From positions 868,001 to 932,000 of the forward strand of contig JAYXKI010000012.1 of assembly GCA_037892935.1 (NCBI GenBank): DNA of 64,000 nt, written 5' to 3'. This DNA is from Phlebopus portentosus. Its lineage: Eukaryota > Basidiomycota > Agaricomycetes > Boletales > Boletinellaceae. Below the pieces are notes generated by a model. The model made no database searches, was not told the DNA's origin, and worked only from the letters and a program-made list of their open reading frames with translations. Each line of letters opens with the position of its first letter. Positions within the stretch are counted from its first letter, which is position 1. Of this stretch, positions 55,004 through 64,000 are shown piece after piece. The position numbers and the translations under genes were made by a program.

Positions 55004-55971
55004 GGTTGAGCCTTCTGAGACGACGAAGCGACCTGGCAGGCTTGGAAAAGCCTATGGGCGCGTTTTTAGCAATAGCTGAACCAGGGAGGTGCTTGCTCTT
55101 AGAACTAGCGGAACCGGAGGGAGACGTAACATCTGAGATGGCGGATGCGGATGAGACACTCGCCCGCGCAACATGCGCATAACTGCCGGAGGGTGACTTC
55201 GGTGGCGCAGGCTTGGGCACCTCCTTGGGAGGATCGGCCTTTATTGGGGAAAGCCATAGCTTAGACAAGGTCCAGTTCTTGATGCCGCTCACATCTGGTT
55301 CTGGTTCTGGTTCAAGGAAGAACCGAATAAACTCGTTAAGGAAAAGGTACGCGCCCCATGTGAATGTCAGTCGGATTCCGTCAATCAGCTGCCTCCGTAG
55401 CATGTGGAAATAGACCCCCTTCCTCTAAAAAGCTTTGTAAATGTAAATCCTCTCCTCCGAAAATAAATCACATACGCCGTACACGATATATTCCTCCACG
55501 TCCTGTGAGACGCATGAGTATTCCACCAATCTGTTCTCTACGATCTCCAACTTGGCCCTGAGATCCTGACGGTCCTCAGCCATTTGCGACCCTTGCGCCT
55601 CTTGGTCCTTCCGCACGATTGCGAGTTCCGCCCGCACGCTGGCGAGTTGCGCGAGCACGCTGGCGAGTTGCGCGTCCGTACCTGTGAGTCTCTCCGAGAG
55701 TTTAGCGTTATCCGCTTTCAGCTCCTTCCGAACCTTCGCCAAATCAAACAGTGCAATCGCAGCACCTGTCGACGCATCATCGTCCGGGCAGCTTTCAGCT
55801 CTTGCCATGGCCTTTTCGACGGATATTTGAGCGTTTCGTCCTATTTCGCCTAAAACAATTGACATGACTGGGCATCCCGACATGCATCGAGAGCAACTTA
55901 CTGTCGCTATGCAGAGCTTCCACGTCGTACTGTTTGCCTTGGACTGTATATGTGGCTGTGGTTGTGGCCAT
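54990..55971 (-). CDS. Unknown coiled-coil protein, 292 residues, three exons
   Basis: Exons 55902-55971, 55476-55849 and 54990-55424 with introns of 52 nt (GTAAGT...TTAG) and 51 nt (GTATGT...TTAG). Skipping the second intron removes an in-frame TAG. The start is MATTTATYTVQGKQYDVEAL. A coiled coil follows (VRKELKADNAKLSERL, then repeated QLASV units), then a hydrophobic-aromatic segment (LTFTWGAYLFLNEFIRFFLE), then a Pro/Ser-rich tail. The hydrophobic segment may be membrane-associated. No family is recognised. It may continue into the downstream frame (54158-55003) in another frame. Confidence 0.55.
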
Positions 55972-56376
55972 GCCTTGGAGAGTGGTGTTATGGGACTAGT
56001 GATGGGGGTGGGTATACGGAGTAGGCCAGCCTAGGGTACTTATCTTGCGGCTGGATGCGGTGGGAAGCCTGAGATGACATCTGAGGTGGCACAGATGGTG
56101 CGTTCCGACCCGATCGTATCGACAGGTATCATGTGGACACGGCAAAATTAGCGCCGAGAAGTTCTCCCGGTCGCCAGATAGGCAGCAAGACTTTGGCAGG
56201 GAGGGAGGAGGAGAGTGAGCGGTCACCGATGAGCACAAGAGACGCTTTATATACCAGATGTCCTCCATGACTCGTGCATGACTGCCGTAACATCGCGTTT
56301 TTTGCAAGCGAGATTTTTTTTTCAAATTGGCCCACGTTTATTCCCAGGCCTCAATTTTGTCGTTCTCCCACCAACA
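55972..56376. other. Probable promoter region of the minus-strand gene
   Basis: Upstream of the ATG at 55971 on the minus strand. TATATAAA-like sequence (+ strand TTTATATA at 56246) lies about 275 bp upstream. Nothing more specific can be supported. Confidence 0.3.
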
Positions 56377-57184
56377 CAGGACCCCCGACAATCCCGATAG
56401 AGGTATGAGGTAAATCCGGATAAGACGGACTTGATTTGGAGGGTGGAGGCCTGAGGAAATCCGGATAAAATTGCTCCAAACTTGGCAAAAGGCATGAGGT
56501 AAGAATCTGGATAAAACAAACCGACCGGAAGGAGGCCTGAGGTAATCCGGATAACACGAGGTAATATAATTCAACTAGTAGTCATGTGGTAGTGTAACTT
56601 ATAAGGCACGTGACTGCGAGGCGATGTACTCCATAAAGTAATAAATCAGGTCTCAGATGTGCAATTGAGTTTTTGAAGGGTCTTGTTAGTTCTAAAGGAT
56701 ACACAGGACTGTTTCGGAAAGCGAGCGTAAGCGATCTGTAAATTAGGCACAAAAAATTTACTTTATTTCACTCTAATCATCTTTATTTCATCCACTAGAT
56801 TGTAATACATGTGTCTGCTACCTACAGAACAAGTTTCTTCCTTTAAAAAGGCCTTTTTTTCGTGGACCTGAGGCCGATCCGGACAATTTCACCGGCTCAG
56901 GAGGCCTGAGGCCAGAATCCGGATAATTTGAACCCTAAATTCGGAGGCCTGATGCAAATCCGGACAAAAATGCCCGCGAGCACCCGAAAAAATCCGGCAC
57001 CTGGGGCAAAACCCTTTTTCCGAGCCTCAAAAACTTGATCCGGAACTGGAATCCAGCCAATCAGAGGCGAGCTTTCCAATTCTGTTTCCTATTTAAGCGG
57101 CTCAGAAGCAGAATTCTGCCCGCTGTGCGGATAAAAGGCTCTCTCCACGGCATCAGGCCTCTATCAGGATTGTCGGGGGTCCTG
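56377..57184. mobile_element. Inverted-repeat element with subterminal repeats
   Basis: CAGGACCCCCGACAATCC at the left end matches the complement of the right end (GGATTGTCGGGGGTCCTG); the inverted repeat is about 27 bp. Next to the ends, a motif close to GGAGGCCTGAGGTAAATCC with GGATAA recurs at about 42-46 bp spacing: four units at 56403-56560, three more at 56870-57000. A 130-bp MITE is inserted in the last unit. No transposase is encoded. No clear target duplication was found, so the borders may be off by some bases. Confidence 0.65.
56998..57127 (+). mobile_element. 130-bp MITE, copy 3 (TSD CGG)
   Basis: CACCTGGGGC to GCCCGCTGTG, flanked by CGG at 56995-56997 and 57128-57130. Removing it restores AATCCGGATAAAA, the subterminal motif of the host element, which proves the insertion order. 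Confidence 0.9.
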
Positions 57185-57845
57185 GACTACCTCAGACTCT
57201 GTAGCACAGCATATACATAACTACTTACTACTGTAAAAGTACTTTCGACGGAGCCACAAGCACCGCCACTTTGTTCCGTTTTGTTTGATGACCGCCCAGT
57301 CACGTCACTCATCATCGTGACCACCTTGGTTGCACTCGCGTGCATGTACGTGTAAGCCTCCATCCGAATACAACGACCACCGTCAGGTCTTCACCGGTTC
57401 TTCAATACATCAACACGTTGTCAGGGACACGCCTCACACGTCGGATGCACACCCATCGTCGTCCCGCCAGAAGCAATCCTCACATCTTCACCGTCTGAAA
57501 TGAGCGTTAAAGGTCCACTGGGCACCACATCCGTCCCTTTTAAGCCCTTCACGCGACTCACCTTTCCCGAACCTCGTGCTCTATCTGTTGCAGTCGAGGA
57601 CAGAGGTGTGAAGAAGCAACGACAAATGTAGGGAACGACACGTACACTAATAAACAACGCGACCACCGGAATGGCCCAGGAACTCAGCGTACACTTGTAT
57701 CTCATTGGTGTGGCATATCGTACAGCGTTGGAAGATGACCCGAGAAGGACTACGGAAGGAGACAGTGGAAAGTGTCTGAACATGAAGTACGGGGCGGGAC
57801 ACTTCCAGCTACCACTACTATCGTCGTAACGGGTCAACGGATCTG
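57185..57845. other. No confident gene; possible exon fragment
   Basis: On the plus strand a frame after a GTTGTCAG acceptor-like site (about 57424) reads VGCTPIVVPPEAILTSSPSE and ends with VKKQRQM-stop near 57629. A long antisense frame (57421-57942, 173 codons) has no features and overlaps the TPR-like sequence. I assign no gene. Confidence 0.3.
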
Positions 57846-60800
57846 TCGAGCCAACTGGTATAGAGAGAGAGCTTGAGGAGATCCGAACTACCTTCGAGGC
57901 ATACCGAAAGGAAATGGACGTCGATGCTGTCAAGCTTCGCAAAGAGGTTCTTCAGTACCATCATGAATCCAGCCAGTCGAGTGTGGCGCTCGAAGGCTAA
58001 CGCGAGGATTGAGTGAGTTTATTCTCTTTTTGTTCTCATCGGGTCAAGCTCACCATTTGGGTCAGAGCGGCATCGCATGGCTCGGGAATATCCTGCAGGA
58101 GCGAGAAGCTCAAAATCTTCGGAAACGGAACCAACAATCGCACGATCAGTACACACGTCTGGATATCGTATGCAACTATGCTGCCGAGGGTTTAGCCTCT
58201 GCTGATACCCAGATCGAGCGATTGCAGAACGAATGCGCCAATTTTTGTGCGAAAAAGAAGATCCGGGAGGTGCGTATCCGTTAGTTAGCTCGTCTTGTGA
58301 TTCATATTAACTGGAGATATAGAATGTGCAGACTCGACTAATTGATGAGAACAAGGTTCTGTCTCTAGAGCGGTCTGGCATGACGGACTTGATTGTCAAG
58401 GTTCAGAAAACGGACAATGACATTGACAAGGCGAACGGAAGTGATGAGAAGATTTGGAAGATTTGAGTCCCAATTCCATGACCTGGAGAGCCAAAGCGTA
58501 AGTGCTCCTCTATATAGCGTTTGCTTTGGCGTAGTAGCACTCAATTTTGAATGCTCTAGTCAGGATCTTCGAACTCAGCTTTCCCGCGAGCGTGACACAG
58601 CTCGACAAATTTAATTGCAGAAGGATATCGAAGCTCAGGAACTGCGAACTAAGATTGATCACTCCGTAAGTCAGATTCTTCTGAAAATGTCTTCTATGTC
58701 ACTGAATACTATGGTAGGTGGAGAACTTGCCAAGGGCCAGAGAGTCTCTTGTTGAGGCTGAGACAAGTCGGAAACACCTACGAGAACCGGTGGATGAGCT
58801 TGTTAAGCAGGTGCAGATGAATGAAGAAAGGATTGCCATTCATGAGCGACGTACTGACACTTCACGTCCACCCGCCGGCGAGGACGGCTCAGAGCAGGAA
58901 CTCAAGGTTGAAGTTGCCGTACTCCGGTAAGTTTGACCGTATTTTTGTATTCACTGGTCATTGACTTTCTTGGTACCTCTTAGGGCTGCAATGAATGTCG
59001 CCGAAGCTGATCTTGCCTCTGCACGCGGTCATGTGTAGCAGTTCCAGGCTAGTGAAGCTGCTCTGCAATGACTGTCTGCCACGCATGATGAGTATGAGGC
59101 GTCGACCGAAGCTCAGATTGCTGATCTTCATCATATCTAGGCCGAACGGAGGTGCTTGAGGAGAAACTATCATCTGTGCAGGATGAAATCACTCGACTAA
59201 GTACGCAGAACGGCGATTTCCTGCAAAGACTCGAAAAGGAACATGAAGTGTTCGCTCAGGACAGAAAGATGCTGGAGGTCACGGTTATTGATATCACCAA
59301 CGCTGAGATGGGATCACGCACCGGTCAATCATCTCATGAGAACGAGATACGAGAGCAGATGCAACATGCCAAGGCGGGTCCATTATGATGTCAAGAGCAT
59401 CAATGAACCTAATCTCTGTATAAAGGCTGCTGAAGAGAAATATTCTCGCGAATTGTCGCTCATACCGAGTCGATCGAGGTCGTAGACGCTTTCAAGAAGG
59501 AGCTCAGTGAGGCGCGGGCTTCTTACGTGAGAAGACGATTCAAGCTGAGACTGCTCAGGCGAACTTGGAACCAACAGCAAGAAGTTCTTTATAAGGAGAT
59601 TGCAGATCTCACAGCTTGGTAAACACAGCTCTTCGTTCACATCTTCATAGATCTCTAAGCGAGAATACAGTCGCAAAGACCTTGTGGCACGAATAGTCTG
59701 CTTCACCAGCACCTGGAGTCCGTCAGCTCACAACTTCTCGTATACGTCAAGCTGCGTATTCAAACATGAACGTGCCAGAGTCGGGTGGCGGTGATGATGT
59801 GGATGGACGTATGGCGGAGAGGAAATTGTTGATCTTCAACTGGAGCTCTTTAAGCAGGAGAACGCACGGCAAAAGACATAGGTTGACCATCTCAGCCAGG
59901 TTCTTGAAGAAACACGGACGGCACTGTCATGTAAGTCTGTACCGTTCTGCTTATCCTTGCCATGCATTGTAATTCATCCAGCAGGAGCGTGAAGAAGCGG
60001 CGAAGCTATCAGTAATTCTGCTGAGCATGCCGAACTGCTGGATAGGATTGACCAGCTCAACATTCTCCGTGAAAGCAACGCGACGCTTCGTGCAGAGTGT
60101 GAAGCACAGGTTCGCAAAGCACGCCAGCTTGAGACGACGCTCAATCGCCCCCAATCGGAATTGAAGACGCAAAGAAGACGCAAAGACTATCCGTGTTGAG
60201 CTTGATGCCAAGAATGCTCAGATTCAACGGCTTGAAACCGAGGGCCGTCAATGGAAGGAACGGAATGCTCAGCTTCTTATGAAGGCAAGTGAACTGATCC
60301 GTATTTAAAGTATTTATACTTGAAGGCTTATTGATAACGATTAGTACGATCGTATTGGCCCGAACGACGTCCAAGCTCTCAAAGACGAGATCGAAGACTT
60401 ACAGATTGATCTCTGTAAGGCCGAAGAAGAGAAGGCTGCTTATACTACCGAGAAGGATGCACGGACTAAACTTGTATGTTTGGCACACTCTCTGAACAGA
60501 CGCATCGCTGCCCAATTGATCTTACAGTTTGAGGACACGCAGGTTATACACTCGCCGACTTCCGAACGAAATACTCGTCTCTAGGGCAGGAACCTCGCGA
60601 CCGATCCGGGCAACTGAATCATTATATTTTCAAGTTGAAAGAGACTGTCGCTGAGCTGCGAAGGCAAGTCAAGGGCCTGTCCGACGAAAAGGAACGCCTC
60701 GCCAATCAGGTAGCCGCAGCGGCGACACCATCGGATTCAAATGTCGAGGTGGAGTCGTTGAGAACACAACTGGCGGTTGCCGTCCAGGAGAAAGAGACAT

Positions 60801-61290
60801 CGGCGGAGTTACTAGCCGAATTGAGCAAAGTGGCGAAGAGTGCCTGCGATTACGAGGCTGCTTTGGTGAGTGTACTAAATTTTGATTGTCAGCGACATTT
60901 GTCCAGTCTGCTCTCCGTGAGGAAAGGGCCAAGTTATTCGCGGAGAAAGCTTCTGGACAAACCGACGTTGCAGCGGTTGAAAGCACCGATGTCGCCCAAG
61001 TTCGACAGCAGCTTGAATCTGAGAAGGTGGAGCTTACAAAGGCTCGAGACGACGCCCTCGCACGTGCGAAGAACGCGGAAGAGTGCGCTCTCAAGGCATT
61101 GCATGGAGTCAGGAATTTCCGTCTGCAGAATGTAAGTTGTTGCCTTGGTTCTTATCTTGAAATTCTCTCATCACTGAATTAATTAGAAGTTCCAGGCGCG
61201 CATTGCTTAGAATGAAAAGCGCAAGATCGCTGATGCAGAGAAGCTTGCTATCTCGTTGATATCATTGAACTCGTTCTAGCCCTCATCAAG
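57846..61290 (+). pseudogene. TPR/Mlp1 nucleoporin fragment, plus-strand copy
   Basis: A decayed, intron-containing coiled-coil gene. In order it reads RELEEIRTTFEAYRKEMDVD, DQYTRLDIVCNY, LASADTQIERLQNECAN, DENKVLSLERSGMTDLIV, SQDLRTQLSRERDTARQI, RKHLREPVDELVKQVQMNEE, RGHV, ATHDEYEASTEAQIADL, EEKLSSVQDEITRLSTQNG, DLQLELFKQENARQKT, DQLNILRESNATLRAECEAQ, IQRLETEGRQWKERNAQLL, YDRIGPNDVQALKDEIEDL, ELRRQVKGLSDEKERLANQV and AVESTDVAQVRQQLESEKVE. This is the order of basidiomycete TPR. The N- and C-terminal thirds are missing and many frameshifts and stops are present. TPR forms the nuclear basket; this copy cannot. Confidence 0.8.
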
Positions 61291-62090
61291 CGAGTCCGTA
61301 CCTCTGTACAAAGGCTCGGATTTAGACAATGTTCTACCTAGCATGGGAAGCGAGACACTCATACCGGGACGATATTTGCGCGCCTTACGTACCTTAGTCG
61401 ACAGTCCAGCAGTCACCCGCGTGCCTCATCCAGTCGGACGGCCGATTTCAACCTTGATGCGTGATGAATCCAGTATCCGATGTAGTAGTCTGTCTGTGCT
61501 AGCGAAGGTTCAGCATGGCAATTGGTTGATGGATCATTTGGCAGTACACAATTATATCAATTGCTTTCTACTGAGGTGGGCGGCGGTCTCTCGAAGCTCA
61601 GGCACGAGATTTGCATGCGACGTGGCGGTAACGGGCTACTCCGCAAGTGTTTGAAGTGTTGTATTCTGAAAAATTTTGCGTGTTTCCGTGAGCAGGAGGG
61701 GGGTAGTTATGTTAAAATTGTAGTCGGGGAAACTTTTTCCTGACTCCGGAGTCCAGCGTCATAGAAAAAAAAAACCCAAGGTGTGTGCTCGAACCAGGCG
61801 TGCGCTTCCGACGACAGTCGAGAATGCAAGACGCATCTCTGGGGAGGACGTTCAGGTAGAAAGCTAAGCGTATCTCATGATTAGTTGGCGGATACACTGC
61901 AAGTACTGCGTCTACCAGACCTATCGGGATAAACAAGTATTAGTATTAGTAGTAGTATGTAGAAATTAAGTGCGACATTATGATCGACAGTATTTACCAA
62001 AAGCGCACAAGCGGCGAGTTTCAGACTCCGCCGAAATAAAAAACCTGTTGCCAGTTGCCATGCCAGTCACCAGTATCAGTCGCGTGACGA
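61291..62090. other. No supported gene
   Basis: A plus-strand frame at 61343-61654 (MGSETLIPGRYLRALRTLVD) may be a continuation of the decayed TPR copy or chance. The remainder, including an A9 run at 61766, shows no feature. Confidence 0.3.
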
Positions 62091-62178
62091 TTACGTAGCA
62101 GTCGTGTGGCAGTTACGTAGCGGTCACGTTGCAGTTACGTAGTGGTCACGTTGCAGTTACGTGACAGCTTCGCACCAG
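62091..62178. repeat. 22-bp tandem repeat, four units
   Basis: Units TTACGTAGCGGTCACGTTGC plus AG, starting at 62091, 62113, 62135 and 62157. The middle units are nearly identical, the outer ones diverged. Each contains TTACGTAR and most contain GGTCACGT. Confidence 0.8.
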
Positions 62179-62803
62179 TAGTGTGACTAGCACTACACGT
62201 TACAGCTGCTGAATTCAAAATTTTGAAGGTCCTTCCTATATTTAAAATTTTTGTAAGAATTTCTTCTGCTTGAAAACAATAAAGAGAATTACAAATTTAG
62301 ACTTCTCCCTTTTCTTAAATTTTTGAATATATTCCTGAACTTCCGCTATTTTTAATATTATATCCTACAAAATGTTATTAGTTGTATAAAATATTAATAT
62401 ATGTTCTTAAGCCACATAAATTTGTAAAACTCGATAGATTATGCAAGGCACAAAAATTTGAAAAAAAGTAATCCTCAGAAACTTCTAATTCTTGATGTTT
62501 GAAAAATGAGAATCAAAAAATAATCTTTAGAATCCTATTCCCACATTTCAAATACTTCAAATTTCTTATAATTAAAAATGTGTTCCAAAAGATATTATTC
62601 TGCTTTCTTATTCTGGATCAAATTTCTTAAGCTACAAAATAGGGATCTGCCCCCTGTGTTATCAACATCTCACACTTTAGGGGTCATCATCTTTCTGGAT
62701 GGAGTGTTTAGAATGGATGGGCATGCTATTCATACACAAGCATAAGGAGAATGTACATGGTGTACATATAGTAACTGCATAATAGCCACGCGACTTCTTT
62801 CCT
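62179..62803. other. AT-rich region and 3' flank of histone H4
   Basis: 62200-62650 is strongly AT-rich. At 62649-62660 the sequence CTGCCCCCTGTG followed by TTA matches the right end of the 130-bp MITE family, but no left end was found. The part next to 62804 will hold the H4 3' UTR. Confidence 0.4.
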
Positions 62804-63371
<568 letters not shown>

Positions 63372-63899
63372 GTTTATAGAGAAATGTACTCGAGAGTTGC
63401 TGCGATGAAGAAGTCCTGCTCGGCGTAGATGGTGGTTGCTGTTAAAGAAGTTGTTCGCTTGATTTCGCGTTATTTGTTCCTCAATTAACCAGCGCACGTG
63501 ATGAATCAAACAAGCGCGTCGCGTCAAATGCGTGGCTCAGACGAGTCTTGGGCCTTCTTCATCGTCGCTCGACCAGTTGCTGCTCTTACACATCATACTC
63601 TTTATATGAGGACATTTCGCGATATAATCCAACGCAAACGACAAAATATATGTACTCTAGGATGCGAAAGATGAGGTAAGAAGGGTAAAATCGATAACAT
63701 GGAACCGAAAAGGATATCGCAGAAAAGGGGGTATACTACAGCTTCAGAAGCTGAAAGTGTAGTCCGATAAATAGTAGAAGGGGATAAAAGGTGAAAGCAA
63801 TTCGAGAAAACTAACTTGAGAATCCAACAGTGCGAGAACAAGTATGTAGTGCAGCAAACAGGAAAGCAATTCGCAGAACATAGGCGAAGTACCGACAGT
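63372..63899. other. H4 upstream region
   Basis: Contains the H4 promoter on the minus strand and the 3' flank of the next gene. Antisense frames here are short and featureless. Confidence 0.35.
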
Positions 63900-64000
63900 C
63901 TACACGTCTCGCTTACGCCTCTTCCTCGCTCTCTCGGTGCCTGGCTTCCTGATGTCAGGTTGACCGTCCTCATTGGTAAAGGAGGTCCAACCGCTCACTA
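63900..64000 (-). CDS. C-terminal end of an unknown gene (partial)
   Basis: The minus-strand frame entering at the window edge reads VSGWTSFTNEDGQPDIRKPG and then TERARKRRKRDV before TAG (63900-63902). The basic cluster RKRRKR near the end resembles a nuclear localisation signal. The remaining gene is outside the window. Confidence 0.45.
   Translation of the reverse strand, partial: VSGWTSFTNEDGQPDIRKPGTERARKRRKRDV

Noticed and set aside
57421..57942. 173-codon frame on the minus strand
   Set aside because: No domain features, Ser-rich composition, and it overlaps clear TPR-like coding sequence on the other strand.
63372..64000. Histone H3 gene paired with H4
   Set aside because: No H3 motifs on either strand up to the window end; only the end of an unrelated basic protein is seen.

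Overview
This is nuclear DNA of a filamentous fungus, most likely an agaricomycete basidiomycete. The reasons are a spliced histone H4 gene with four short introns, frequent 50-70 nt GT-AG introns, a two-copy family of multi-pass membrane proteins of a kind I know from mushrooms, pseudogene pieces of the nuclear-pore protein TPR/Mlp1 in its basidiomycete form, and Ty3/gypsy chromoviruses. The species cannot be named from this window.

Layout. Positions 1-45 kb are a nest of transposable elements, and 45.5-64 kb is gene-bearing host sequence. The nest holds at least five copies of one chromovirus family (Gag with a CCHC knuckle; Pol with protease, RT/RNase H, integrase and a C-terminal chromodomain): E1 (606-5056, minus, truncated), E2 (9617-16261, plus, with LTRs of two subfamilies), P (16262-35478, plus, 5' end lost, split in three by two antisense insertions), X (17763-24559, minus), Y (24651-32584, minus) and E3 (37562-44166, plus, complete, with an ATTAT duplication). 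There is also a solo LTR (36758-37162, duplication CTCAT), an unrelated 1.34-kb solo-LTR-like insert (1767-3110), a dead Tc1/mariner transposase (6.1-7.3 kb) and two unidentified decayed genes (7.4-9.6 kb, 35.5-37.6 kb). Target-site duplications give an insertion order: P first, then X and Y inside P, then a 130-bp MITE inside the X LTR and a 2-kb repeat inside Y.

Two control signals of the chromovirus family can be read from the sequence. Eleven bases just inside the 5' LTR are complementary to the predicted 5' end of the element's own transcript, which is the Tf1/sushi style of self-priming. The Gag/Pol junction has a GGGTTTT slippery heptamer, a six-base spacer and a GACCAG/CTGGTC stem, which predicts Gag-Pol synthesis by -1 frameshifting.

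Host part. A tandem pair of related membrane-protein genes lies at 45.5-47.6 and 48.3-49.8 kb, and a 176-bp MITE lies at the end of the second. Two decayed TPR/Mlp1 copies in inverted orientation (52.0-53.95 kb minus; 57.85-61.3 kb plus) flank a minus-strand gene or gene pair at 54.2-56.0 kb. An inverted-repeat element with subterminal repeats (56.4-57.2 kb) contains another copy of the 130-bp MITE. Histone H4 (62.8-63.4 kb, minus) and the end of another minus-strand gene (63.9 kb onward) close the window. No tRNA, rRNA or CRISPR array was seen.
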